64,000 nt of DNA, from contig LT700187.1 of assembly GCA_900155415.1 (NCBI GenBank), forward strand, positions 2,480,001-2,544,000. Direction: 5' to 3'. Below, piece by piece: positions 8,089-16,842 of this stretch (its first letter is position 1; each line of letters starts with the position of its first letter). The notes beneath the pieces were generated by a model, which did not search any database, was not told the DNA's origin, and saw nothing but the letters and a program-made list of their open reading frames with translations. Both the position numbers and the translations under genes were made by a program. Source of the DNA: Christensenella massiliensis (GTDB lineage Bacteria > Bacillota > Clostridia > Christensenellales > Christensenellaceae).

Positions 8089-9816
8089 CTATTCTTTTTT
8101 CATGCGCACGGTAAACCGGCTTCCCTCTCCCTCACGGCTTTCCACCGTAAGCTCTCCTTCATATAAAGCGGCGATATGTTTCACAATCGCAAGGCCAAGG
8201 CCCGTGCCGTTCACCGTTGCTCCGCCTGAATTTTTCGCCCGGTAAAAGCGCTCGAAAATACGGTTGATCTCATTTTCCGGTATTCCGATCCCCGTATCCT
8301 GCACTTCTATTGCAGCATAACCATCTTTTTCCGAAAGACCGATAACGATCTTGCCATGGTCTTTATTATACTTTACGGCATTATCGCATAAATTCATCAC
8401 CAACTCGCGGATACGGTTCCGATTTGCTTTCATCTCCGCATTTCCAGTCACCTGTACGTCAAGATGGCGCTCTGCGATCTTGTCTTCCATCAGACGCAGA
8501 ACTTCTTCCGTAGTTTCCCGGATATCTACCTCTTCTATCGGTTCCTCTATACTGATCTGCTCCAGTTCAGACAGCATGAGCGTATCGTTGATAAGACCCA
8601 TCAGGCGGTCTGACTCTTCCGATATCCGCTTGGCATAAGCTTTGACACTTTCCGCATCTGCTGCCATTCCATTGGCTACAAGCTGTGCAAATCCATTGAT
8701 AGAGGTCAGCGGCGTTTTCAGCTCATGCGAGACATTTGCTGCAAAATCACGGCGTACACGTTCGGAAAGCTCGATATCCGTTACGTCGCTGATCAATACG
8801 AGCATGGCATAGCCGCCCTTTCCGTCCAAAAATGCCGGTTCATCCGCAATGCTGGTATAAAAACGATAGGTACGCCCCGTTTCTTCGCTGTGCATCTCAA
8901 ACTGCATGTTCTTTTTCTTCTTCAGTGACCGTTCCAGCTTCGATACGACATCCGGCCTGCGCACGTAGTGCAGAATATTTTCGTTTGCCGCTTCCCCGGT
9001 TATGCCAAATATTTTTTTCGCTGCCGTATTGATGAGCAGCACATCCTCCTTGCCGTCCATGATCATAAGCCCCTCGTTCAGGCTGTCAATAATAAGCGCG
9101 GTTTTGCGGCTTTCCAGCTTCACTTTTTCAATATACCGGTTCAGACGTTCAGACAGGCGGGAAAATGCTTGCGTCATATCGTCGAATTCCGGATAAGGAC
9201 TTTCGATACTGAGCGTCTTTTGCTTCCCTTCGATATACCCTTGAATAGAATCACGAAGCTGCCCGAACGGTCTCAAGGTATTGCTCACGATTTTTCCCGA
9301 AAGGAATATCGCCAAGATCACAAGCCCGATAAATACGATGATAATTACCGGCAGAGTTTGGTTTACGACAGCCGTTACATTGTCAAGCGGCATAGAATTT
9401 CGGACAATAAGCCCATCCGGCAGCTGTTTAGCCACATAAATCATATCTTTTCCGGTCGTTTCCGAATACCGGACCGCCGTTCCGAAGCCTCCGGCAAGCG
9501 CCTGCCGTACTTCCGGCCTTTCCAGATGATTCTCCGCTTCCTCCGAATCCGTCTGCGTATCCGCCAGCACTTCTCCATCTTTTCCGATCATTGTGATACG
9601 GTTATTCTGGCCAAATGCCTTTTGATATTCGTCTGCGAGCGCTTGATAATCCGTCCGCTCCCCGATAGAAAGCTCCAGCGCATTGATATTTCCTTTCAAT
9701 ACTGCAATCACATCGTTCGTGTATGTTCCTTTAAAACTTGCCATAGAGACCAATACCGCTACTGCAAGCGCCACGATCAACAGGCAGGTGGTCAATTGTA
9801 CTATTTTCTTTTTCAC
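8089..9816 (-). CDS. phoR: PhoR-type sensor histidine kinase
   Basis: A 575-residue membrane kinase. There are two membrane segments (about 5-27 and 155-175) enclosing a roughly 125-residue extracellular sensor, then a HAMP linker, a PAS domain (about 240-345), the HisKA dimerisation helix with phosphorylated His364 in NVSHELKTPLTS, and a HATPase_c domain with N, G1 (DTGIGI) and G2 (GTGLGLAI) boxes. It starts 3 bases after the stop of the response-regulator gene and is the last gene of the pst-pho cluster, which supports assignment as the phosphate sensor. The extracellular domain is consistent with PhoR, but ligand identity rests on context. Confidence 0.9.
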   Translation of the reverse strand: MKKKIVQLTTCLLIVALAVAVLVSMASFKGTYTNDVIAVLKGNINALELSIGERTDYQALADEYQKAFGQNNRITMIGKDGEVLADTQTDSEEAENHLERPEVRQALAGGFGTAVRYSETTGKDMIYVAKQLPDGLIVRNSMPLDNVTAVVNQTLPVIIIVFIGLVILAIFLSGKIVSNTLRPFGQLRDSIQGYIEGKQKTLSIESPYPEFDDMTQAFSRLSERLNRYIEKVKLESRKTALIIDSLNEGLMIMDGKEDVLLINTAAKKIFGITGEAANENILHYVRRPDVVSKLERSLKKKKNMQFEMHSEETGRTYRFYTSIADEPAFLDGKGGYAMLVLISDVTDIELSERVRRDFAANVSHELKTPLTSINGFAQLVANGMAADAESVKAYAKRISEESDRLMGLINDTLMLSELEQISIEEPIEEVDIRETTEEVLRLMEDKIAERHLDVQVTGNAEMKANRNRIRELVMNLCDNAVKYNKDHGKIVIGLSEKDGYAAIEVQDTGIGIPENEINRIFERFYRAKNSGGATVNGTGLGLAIVKHIAALYEGELTVESREGEGSRFTVRMKKE

Positions 9817-9819
9817 GCC

Positions 9820-10497
9820 TTATACCTCGAAACGATAGCCGACGCCGCGGACCGTTTTGATATATTCACCGCAGCTGCCTATCTTTTGTCGTAATGTTTT
9901 GATGTGCATATCAACCGTACGCGTTTCGATGTCCGTATCGATACCCCATATCTCGCCAAGAAGCATATCCCGCGTCAATACGATCCCCGGATTGCGCATG
10001 AAATAGCGCAGCATCTCAAACTCCTTGTATGTAAGCTCTGTCTTTTTCCCGCTTACATAAAGCGTATGAGCGGAAACATCCATACGCAGTGCGCCCCGTT
10101 CGATGGCCTGCTGCGGGCGCGCCGTCTTTTTCGAACGGCGGATCACGGCGTTTACCCGTGCGATCAGCTCCAATACTCCGAATGGCTTTGTAATATAATC
10201 GTCCGCACCAAGATTGAGGCCGGATACTTTATCTACTTCTGTTGTACGTGCCGTCAGAAAAATAACCGGAACATCAAAATCCCCCTGTGAGGATAATCTT
10301 CTGAACACTTCAAATCCGTCGATCCCGGGCAGCATGATATCGAGCAGCACCGCGTCCGGCACGTTCATCTCTTCATACCGCGCAAGGAGATCTTCTCCGC
10401 GTTCAAATGCGTCCACCTCAAATCCTGCCGATTTCAAAGTACATATAATAAGCTCCCGTACCGAAGCATCGTCTTCCACTACCGCAATATAAGCCAC
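9820..10497 (-). CDS. phoB: PhoB/PhoP-type response regulator
   Basis: A 225-residue OmpR-family regulator. The receiver has the acidic pair at residues 9-10, phosphorylated Asp53 in LLDIMLPG, and the conserved lysine in DYITKPFG. The C-terminal winged helix ends in the typical TVDMHIKTLRQKIG and VRGVGYRFEV block. It begins with GTG preceded by a GGTGGAG ribosome binding site. It lies 58 bases downstream of phoU and just upstream of phoR, and is expected to bind the direct repeats upstream of pstS. Confidence 0.92.
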   Translation of the reverse strand: MAYIAVVEDDASVRELIICTLKSAGFEVDAFERGEDLLARYEEMNVPDAVLLDIMLPGIDGFEVFRRLSSQGDFDVPVIFLTARTTEVDKVSGLNLGADDYITKPFGVLELIARVNAVIRRSKKTARPQQAIERGALRMDVSAHTLYVSGKKTELTYKEFEMLRYFMRNPGIVLTRDMLLGEIWGIDTDIETRTVDMHIKTLRQKIGSCGEYIKTVRGVGYRFEV

Positions 10498-10555
10498 TCA
10501 CTCCACCTCACACCGCATATCGTTGTTATGCACATATTATACCATAATGCAGCCG

Positions 10556-11212
10556 TCAAATAATACGGCTGTCCTTATGTACTCCTGTCTCCGAAAAAAT
10601 TGCCCAGTCCGCAATATTTTCCGCATGGTCACCGATACGCTCCAAATACTTTGCGATCATCAGGAAATCCACGATCTGATCGATCTTTTCCTTATCTTCT
10701 ATCGCAACGTTCAAAAGCTCGTTCTTTACGACGTCGTACAGGCGGTCCACCTCATTGTCCATTTCTTTTACTTCTTCCGCAAGTCCTACGTCACGATGCA
10801 CATAGGAGTCTACCGCCATGTGGACCATCTGCGCTGTTGTACGTCCCATTTTCGGAATATGCTGCGGCTTCTCTATCAGCAGATTCTTACAAACAGAAAG
10901 CGTAATCTCTGAAATATCTGCGGCCTGATCGCAAATGCGTTCAATGTCTGTTATCATTTTCAGTGCCGTCGATATCATTCTTAAGTCTTTTGCGACCGGC
11001 TGCTGCTTCATAATCAGCTTCATCGACCTGCTTTCGATCTGCCGCGCCATTGCGTCCACAAGGTCGTCGTCCTCAATGATCTCTTTTGCGCCCTCCGCAT
11101 CGCAGTTTTCGATCACCTTCACAACTTTCGTGATCGTCTGTTCCGCCCGGGCGCCCATGCGAATCAAATCCAAATTCAGGTCTTCCAACTCTACATCAAA
11201 TCTATTTCTCAT
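10556..11212 (-). CDS. phoU: PhoU, phosphate transport regulator
   Basis: A 218-residue all-helical protein with two PhoU three-helix repeats, including the metal-binding ExxxD patterns (for example DDDLVDAMARQIE and MDNEVDRLYDVV) and the closing ERIGDHAENIAD motif. PhoU couples the Pst transporter to the PhoR kinase and limits phosphate uptake. It begins 14 bases after pstB, so it belongs to the same transcript. Confidence 0.95.
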   Translation of the reverse strand: MRNRFDVELEDLNLDLIRMGARAEQTITKVVKVIENCDAEGAKEIIEDDDLVDAMARQIESRSMKLIMKQQPVAKDLRMISTALKMITDIERICDQAADISEITLSVCKNLLIEKPQHIPKMGRTTAQMVHMAVDSYVHRDVGLAEEVKEMDNEVDRLYDVVKNELLNVAIEDKEKIDQIVDFLMIAKYLERIGDHAENIADWAIFSETGVHKDSRII

Positions 11213-11226
11213 CCTTCTCTCCTTTC

Positions 11227-11982
11227 TCAGCCGAAGCGCCCGGTAATATAGTCTTCCGTCCGCTTATCCTGCGGCATACTGAACAGGTCTTCCGTTTTTC
11301 CAAACTCCACCATTTCGCCGAGCAGGAAAAATGCCGTCCGGTCTGAAATACGGACTGCCTGCTGCATATTGTGCGTCACGATAACGACTGTATATTGTTT
11401 CTTCAGCTCGCTCATCAGGTCTTCGATCTTTGTCGTCGAGATCGGGTCGAGGGCAGAAGTTGGCTCATCCATCAGGATCACCTCCGGCGATACCGCAATG
11501 GCACGCGCAATACACAGCCTCTGCTGCTGTCCGCCCGAAAGGCCAAGCGCACTCTTCTTCAGCCTGTCCCGCACTTCATCCCAAAGCGCCGCCCCTTTCA
11601 GACTGTTTTCTACGATCTCATCAAGATCACTGCGGTTTTTGATCCCATGGATCCGCGGTCCATACGCAATATTGTCATAGATGCTCATCGGAAACGGATT
11701 CGGTTTCTGGAATACCATGCCTACCTTTTTTCTAAGGATCGTCACATCTACCTTAGGATCATATATATTCTCGCCGTCAAGCTTGATCTCCCCTGTGATC
11801 TTTACGCCCTCGACGAGATCGTTCATGCGGTTAAGCGTCTTTAAATAGGTAGACTTTCCGCAGCCCGACGGGCCGATCAGAGCCGTTATTTTCCCCGCCT
11901 CAATATCGATATTGACATCTTTCAAGGCGTGGTTCTGCCCATAATATAAATCAAGATTCCTTGTCGTAATTTTTATATCCAA
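11227..11982 (-). CDS. pstB: Phosphate ABC transporter ATPase PstB
   Basis: A 251-residue ABC ATPase with Walker [11 protein letters not shown]-loop [15 protein letters not shown] (the PNPFPMS stretch is typical of PstB), signature LSGGQQQR, Walker B ILMDEP and the H-loop THNMQQA. It energises phosphate uptake through PstA and PstC at the cytoplasmic face. It follows pstA by 16 bases and precedes phoU. Confidence 0.97.
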   Translation of the reverse strand: MDIKITTRNLDLYYGQNHALKDVNIDIEAGKITALIGPSGCGKSTYLKTLNRMNDLVEGVKITGEIKLDGENIYDPKVDVTILRKKVGMVFQKPNPFPMSIYDNIAYGPRIHGIKNRSDLDEIVENSLKGAALWDEVRDRLKKSALGLSGGQQQRLCIARAIAVSPEVILMDEPTSALDPISTTKIEDLMSELKKQYTVVIVTHNMQQAVRISDRTAFFLLGEMVEFGKTEDLFSMPQDKRTEDYITGRFG

Positions 11983-11998
11983 GGTTTTTCCCCTTTCG

Positions 11999-12886
11999 TT
12001 ATTTATTTTTATTGCTGAACCGCTTGCTTAAGTAGTTCGTCAACAGATTGATGATCAATACGATAATGACCAGAACGGCCGCTATCCCGAAAGCAGGTTC
12101 GTTCTGTCCTTTTGCAGCATATGTATAGAGCTGAACAGTGAGTGTCGCTCCCGATTCCATTGCATGGCCAAAAAAGTTCGTCGGCATATTCGTTCCGATC
12201 CCTGAGGTGAAGAGCAATGCCGCCGATTCGCCTACGATCCGTCCGATCGCGAGGATCACGGCAGTAATGATACCCGGGAGCGCGCCGGGCAGTATGATCG
12301 TCCGTATCATATGCCATTTGGTAGTCCCAATCCCGAGCGCACCTTCGCGGTATTCATTCGGAACTGTTTTGAGCGCCTCCTGTGTCGTGCGGACGATGAT
12401 CGGCAATATCATCAGCACCAGCGTCAGCGCGCCGGCCAATATGGAATAACCAAGCTGCAGGGTGACGCCGAAGAACAGCGCTCCGAAAAGTCCATACAGG
12501 ACCGACGGTATACCCGCCAGCGTTTCAGTCGTAAATTCGATAACTTTTACGATCTTTCCGCGCTTTGCATACTCGTTCAGGAAAATTGCTGCTCCTACGC
12601 CGATCGGCGTAGCGATCAGCAGCGTGATCCCGATCATGTAAAGCGTATTGATGATACTCGGCAGGATACCCACCGTTTTATTAAGTGCCGACGGTTCTGT
12701 TGAAAGGAACTCCCATGTTACGTTCGGCAATCCCCGCACCATGATATAGATCAATAAATAAAACAGGATCACGACCGTAAGGATCGCGCACGCGTAGATA
12801 GCAAACTTTTGCGCCGAATCTTTGGGCCGGTGCTTTTTCTTCATCAGGCTGATGTCGTTGGAAAGCTTATCTATACTACTTTTCAT
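11999..12886 (-). CDS. pstA: Phosphate ABC transporter permease PstA
   Basis: A 295-residue inner-membrane permease with about six membrane segments and a cytoplasmic N-terminal basic stretch. The EAA-type loop ([22 protein letters not shown], key residues E and G) contacts PstB. Its start overlaps the end of pstC by 11 bases, the usual arrangement in pst operons. Confidence 0.95.
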   Translation of the reverse strand: MKSSIDKLSNDISLMKKKHRPKDSAQKFAIYACAILTVVILFYLLIYIMVRGLPNVTWEFLSTEPSALNKTVGILPSIINTLYMIGITLLIATPIGVGAAIFLNEYAKRGKIVKVIEFTTETLAGIPSVLYGLFGALFFGVTLQLGYSILAGALTLVLMILPIIVRTTQEALKTVPNEYREGALGIGTTKWHMIRTIILPGALPGIITAVILAIGRIVGESAALLFTSGIGTNMPTNFFGHAMESGATLTVQLYTYAAKGQNEPAFGIAAVLVIIVLIINLLTNYLSKRFSNKNK

Positions 12887-13811
12887 TCGCTGCAGCCTCC
12901 TTCTTCAATACCGTATTAAGTACAATATTAATGATCATAATGAAAATAAAGAGTACGAGGCCGATGCTGAAAAGCGCTTCACGATGAAGCCCGGAAGCAT
13001 AGCTCATTTCCGAAACGATTCCCGTGGTAAGGAAACGCACACTATTAAAGAGCGCCGGCATATTCGCTACGTTTCCCGATACCAGAATGATTGCCATCGC
13101 TTCGCCGATCGCCCTGCCTATCCCGAGCACGACACCTGTGATGATGCCCGATTTTGCCGCCGGTATCTGCACCTTGAAAATCGTCTGCATTTTAGTTGCT
13201 CCCATCGCAAGCGACGCTTCCTTATATTCATTCGGCACGGCCTTTAGGGAAGTGATGCTGATATTGACTACGGTAGGCAGAATCATAATAGTCAGAACAA
13301 TGATACCGGAAAGCATATTTGCCCCGCCTGTGAACGTATGGCTTGGATCGTTTGCATACAAAAGCGCTTCCAGCTTTGATATCTGCGGAACGAGAATGAT
13401 CATTCCGAGCAGTCCATATACGACCGACGGGATTCCCGCTAAAAGCTCGATTGCCGGTTTTACGATCCCCGCTAATCTTTTATGCGCTACCTCCGAAACA
13501 AACACTGCCGCCATCAGCGCGATCGGAACACCTACGAGGATCGTAAGTCCAGTTCCCACCAATGATGTCAAAATCATGGGAAGTATCCCAAATTTAGGGT
13601 CGGCTGCCGTAGGCGCCCATTCTGTTCCGAACAGGAAATCTTTCAAGCCGATCGTAAACATCGCGGGCGCCCCGGAATAGATCATATAGATCGTAATGAC
13701 CAGTACTGCAACGATCGCAAATACGCCGCATACGATGAATATCCCTTTCATCGTTTTCTCAAGAGCCGTCTTGCTTTTCCTGCCGCCTATGATCGTCATA
13801 TTGGCATTCAT
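12876..13811 (-). CDS. pstC: Phosphate ABC transporter permease PstC
   Basis: A 311-residue permease with six predicted membrane segments and the EAA loop beginning VPNEYKEASLAMGATK. It pairs with PstA to form the phosphate channel. It starts 96 bases after pstS, beyond a hairpin that may reduce readthrough so that the binding protein is made in excess. Confidence 0.95.
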   Translation of the reverse strand: MNANMTIIGGRKSKTALEKTMKGIFIVCGVFAIVAVLVITIYMIYSGAPAMFTIGLKDFLFGTEWAPTAADPKFGILPMILTSLVGTGLTILVGVPIALMAAVFVSEVAHKRLAGIVKPAIELLAGIPSVVYGLLGMIILVPQISKLEALLYANDPSHTFTGGANMLSGIIVLTIMILPTVVNISITSLKAVPNEYKEASLAMGATKMQTIFKVQIPAAKSGIITGVVLGIGRAIGEAMAIILVSGNVANMPALFNSVRFLTTGIVSEMSYASGLHREALFSIGLVLFIFIMIINIVLNTVLKKEAAANEK

Positions 13812-13857
13812 ATATTCTCTCCTTCGGTTGATCGTTGTAAAATCCTCCTACTATGAA

Positions 13858-13887
13858 AGAGACGCGGATCTTTATCTCCGCGCCTCT
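13858..13887 (-). terminator. Stem-loop between pstS and pstC, probable partial terminator
   Basis: An 11-bp stem (13858-13868 with 13877-13887, one G-U pair) followed by only a short T-run in the minus-strand transcript, suggesting incomplete termination or 3'-end protection of the pstS message. Confidence 0.55.
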
Positions 13888-13907
13888 GTTCACTTTCAGA
13901 GGTAATA

Positions 13908-14798
13908 TTATGAAATCGTGATCAGGGAATTGTCGGCAACGATCGCCTGTCCCTCTTCACCCATTGCGAAGTCGAGGAATGCCTGCACCTCCGGACGCAG
14001 CTCCTCACCTTTCTTGGTCGCCATGATGAACGGTCTTGAAAGCGCATAGTCTCCCGCTTTGATCGCCTCTTCCGTTGGTTCTGCCCCGTCTACTTTCAAC
14101 GCCGTTACCGTATCGTCGAGTGCCTCAAGAGACACATATCCGATCGCACCCGGCGTAGAGGATACCGCTGTCTTTACGGCACCTGTTTCATTCAGCTCCT
14201 GTGCATATTTGCACTGGTCCTCGATCGCCAGAAGCTCTTCGAACGCCCCCCGCGTTCCCGAAGATGCTTCCCGTCCAATCACTACGATCGGCTGGTCTTC
14301 GCCGCCGAGCTCACTCCAATTGGTGATCTCGCCTGTATATACTTTTACCAGATCTTCCGATGTGATCTCGCTCACCGTGTTGCTCGGATGCACGATCACT
14401 GCGATCCCGTCGATCGCGATCGTATGTCCGTCGAGCACTGCCGCTTCCTCTTCTTTCATTTCGCGGGAAGCGTTTCCGATGTCCGATTTTCCGGATTCCG
14501 CATCCTGAAGCCCTACCGACGAACCGCCAAGCTGTACGTCTATCGTAACGTCAGGATTTTCTGCCATAAAAGCCTCTTTCAGAGCGTTTGCGATCTGTTC
14601 CATCGAAGTGGAGCCAGACATCGAGACCGTTCCGGAAAGCGCCTCTCCGGAGCTTTCCGCAGATGCGCTCGTTTCCGTGCTCGCTTCTGCGCTCTCGCTG
14701 GGAGCTGCGGAGGACTCCTCCGCCGGAGCCGACGCGCATCCAACGGCTGCAAATACCATGCAGACTATCAGTGCTGTGATCGTAACAAATTTCTTCAT
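13908..14798 (-). CDS. pstS: Phosphate-binding lipoprotein PstS
   Basis: A 296-residue secreted lipoprotein. A signal peptide of about 20 residues ends in a lipobox with the acylated cysteine in AAVGCASA, followed by a Ser/Ala/Glu-rich linker (about 25-55). The mature part has the phosphate-binding signatures SGSTSMEQI near the start and REASSGTRGAFEELL in the middle. It captures phosphate outside the cell for PstCAB. The start at 14798 is chosen because AAAGGAG is correctly spaced; an ATG two codons upstream would place the RBS too close. It is the first gene of the pst-pho operon. Confidence 0.95.
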   Translation of the reverse strand: MKKFVTITALIVCMVFAAVGCASAPAEESSAAPSESAEASTETSASAESSGEALSGTVSMSGSTSMEQIANALKEAFMAENPDVTIDVQLGGSSVGLQDAESGKSDIGNASREMKEEEAAVLDGHTIAIDGIAVIVHPSNTVSEITSEDLVKVYTGEITNWSELGGEDQPIVVIGREASSGTRGAFEELLAIEDQCKYAQELNETGAVKTAVSSTPGAIGYVSLEALDDTVTALKVDGAEPTEEAIKAGDYALSRPFIMATKKGEELRPEVQAFLDFAMGEEGQAIVADNSLITIS

Positions 14799-14845
14799 GT
14801 TCATTCTCCTTTGTTTCAATTATTCAAAATTTTTACGATGAGCAC

Positions 14846-14902
14846 ATTATAAAACCTCATTGTAAAATCAAGCGCGCATTTTTGTAAAATCCGTGTAAAA
14901 TC
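14846..14902 (-). promoter_or_regulatory. pst promoter with Pho-box direct repeats
   Basis: On the minus strand GATTTTACA occurs three times, at plus coordinates 14894-14902, 14883-14891 and 14861-14869, that is at spacings of 11 and 22 bases (one and two helical turns). TATAAT at 14846-14851 follows without a good -35 box. This is the layout expected for PhoB/PhoP activation. Confidence 0.75.
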
Positions 14903-14960
14903 CAGCCGGCCATTTCCTTTTAAAATAAAATTGGCTTTATATCGCCTTTTTTAGTGCAAA

Positions 14961-14991
14961 AAAATACCGCAGCAAACTGCTGCGGTATTTT
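14961..14991. terminator. Terminator after ppiB
   Basis: A 14-bp perfect stem (AAAATACCGCAGCA with its complement) around a three-base loop, ending in T/A runs on both strands. Confidence 0.9.
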
Positions 14992-15034
14992 ACTGCCGTT
15001 CCGGATCCGTTTAGAACCAACCTATATATGCTGC

Positions 15035-15511
15035 TCAGTCCTCTTCAAGCGTAACCGTTTCCATCACGATATCCACGACTGGCCGGTCGGAAAAATCGGT
15101 TTTCATGGAGGCGATCTCATCAACAACCTCCATGCCTTCCACCACTTTTCCAAACGCAGCATACTGTCCGTCAAGATGCGGAGCATCCGCATGCATAATA
15201 AAGAACTGCGAGCCTGCGGAATTCGGGTCCATGCTGCGCGCCATAGAGATCACGCCGCGCTTATGCTTCAGCGGGTTATCGTATCCGTTAGAAGAAAACT
15301 CCCCTTCAATACTATACCCGGGACCGCCGGTTCCCGTTCCTTTCGGGCACCCGCCTTGGATCATGAAGCCTTTGATGACGCGATGAAACGTCAGACCGTC
15401 ATAGAAGCCTTCCTTTACAAGCTTTTTAAAATTTTCTACCGTTTTTGGAGCAGCCTTCTCGTCGAGCTTAACCTTTATGGTGCCGCCGCCCTTCATTTTG
15501 ATAATAACCAT
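15035..15511 (-). CDS. ppiB: Cyclophilin-type peptidyl-prolyl isomerase
   Basis: A 158-residue cytoplasmic cyclophilin (no signal peptide). The catalytic block FHRVIKGFMIQGG, the SMARSMDPNSAGSQFFI segment and HLDGQYAAFGKV are all present. It accelerates proline isomerisation during folding. It lies 118 bases downstream of hydF in the same direction and ends at a strong terminator, so it could be transcribed with the maturase genes. Confidence 0.95.
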   Translation of the reverse strand: MVIIKMKGGGTIKVKLDEKAAPKTVENFKKLVKEGFYDGLTFHRVIKGFMIQGGCPKGTGTGGPGYSIEGEFSSNGYDNPLKHKRGVISMARSMDPNSAGSQFFIMHADAPHLDGQYAAFGKVVEGMEVVDEIASMKTDFSDRPVVDIVMETVTLEED

Positions 15512-15629
15512 TATCTGACTCTTCCTCCCGGTATACGGGCCGTATCACCGGCCGCTTTTTTGTATAGTATACTTGATTTCATCTTTTTTGTAAACAGTAC
15601 CTGCCCCGCAGCGGTCATTCATCTTCCAT

Positions 15630-16808
15630 TCAATAGACAACGCGGGAGAGCATACCGTTTAGAAATGCGATCGCTACGCCGAAATTCGTAATGGGCACTC
15701 CCGCGCTTTTGGCATGCTCTATTTTAGAGAGCATATTGCTGCGGTTTATCATGCAGCCGCCGCAATGTATGATGAGCCGGTAATCCTCTATGTCCTCCGG
15801 AAAACCATGTCCTGCTGTATTTTCGATCACAAGACCGCCTCCTGCATATCGGTTCAGCCATCCGGGCAGTTTTTCCCGTGCGATGTCGCCTTTCATGGCA
15901 TGATGCGTACACGATTCCGCAATCAATACTTTATCCCCGGACTTCAAATCAGCAATTGCCCGCGCTCCTCTTACAAACTCGTCGATATCCCCCTTGTTCT
16001 TTGCCATCAGCATCGAAAAGGAGGTCAGCGGTATCGTCTTGTCGAGATGCTCATTCACATATTGAAACACCTGAGAATCTGTGATCACAAGACGAGGCGG
16101 GGTCTTTAGCTCTCCCAGCATCGGGACCATATCTTCTGTTTTGACGGAAACGATACGGCAGCCTTTATCCAAAAGATCGCGCATTACCTGTACCTGCGGC
16201 AGGATCAACCGTCCTTTTGGCGCTTGGATGTCCTGCGGCATGATAAGCATCACAGTATCGCCTTTTCCGGCGAGCTTGCCTATGATACTGCACTCTTCTT
16301 GCCCCGGCGCATTTTCTATAAGCTTTTTCTTTAATTCTTCAATTCCCCGTCCGTCCTTTGCCCGAATGGTCACCACATTTTCACCGGAAAGTACGGCAGT
16401 TCCTTCCGGCGTTTCTTCAAAAACATTACAGGCAATAATGACAGGGATATTTTTCTCACGAAAACGCCCGATATACTCCTGCTCCCGCGCAAGTTCCTTA
16501 TCTGTACTGCGAATTACAATAACCGCGATATCCGTCTTGTCGACCACTTCTTCCGTTTTTTTGATGCGTGCTTTTCCAAGCGCACTCGTATCGTCGAGCC
16601 CAGCGGTGTCGATAAAGACCACCGGCCCGATCGGCAATAGCTCCATCGCCTTATAGACCGGATCTGTCGTCGTACCGGCCACATCCGAGACAAGAGCAAT
16701 CTCCTGACCGGTGATCGCATTGATCGTGCTGGATTTCCCCGCGTTTGTCTTTCCAAAAAACGCGATATGAAGCCGGTTTGCTCTCGGTGTCTCGTTCAAA
16801 TTCGACAT
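15630..16808 (-). CDS. hydF: [FeFe]-hydrogenase maturation GTPase HydF
   Basis: A 392-residue protein: an N-terminal Era/TrmE-like GTPase domain with P-loop GKTNAGKSS, switch TTTDP and DTAGLDD, then a dimerisation domain and a C-terminal [4Fe-4S] domain carrying CTHH and, about 50 residues later, HCGGC, the HydF cluster signature. It is the scaffold on which the di-iron subcluster is assembled before transfer to the hydrogenase. The start at 16808 has GGAGTG upstream; a longer reading would overlap hydG. It is the third gene of hydE-hydG-hydF. Confidence 0.96.
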   Translation of the reverse strand: MSNLNETPRANRLHIAFFGKTNAGKSSTINAITGQEIALVSDVAGTTTDPVYKAMELLPIGPVVFIDTAGLDDTSALGKARIKKTEEVVDKTDIAVIVIRSTDKELAREQEYIGRFREKNIPVIIACNVFEETPEGTAVLSGENVVTIRAKDGRGIEELKKKLIENAPGQEECSIIGKLAGKGDTVMLIMPQDIQAPKGRLILPQVQVMRDLLDKGCRIVSVKTEDMVPMLGELKTPPRLVITDSQVFQYVNEHLDKTIPLTSFSMLMAKNKGDIDEFVRGARAIADLKSGDKVLIAESCTHHAMKGDIAREKLPGWLNRYAGGGLVIENTAGHGFPEDIEDYRLIIHCGGCMINRSNMLSKIEHAKSAGVPITNFGVAIAFLNGMLSRVVY

Positions 16809-16842
16809 CAAATCACTCCTTCCGTTTTCCCGTCCTGTGCTG

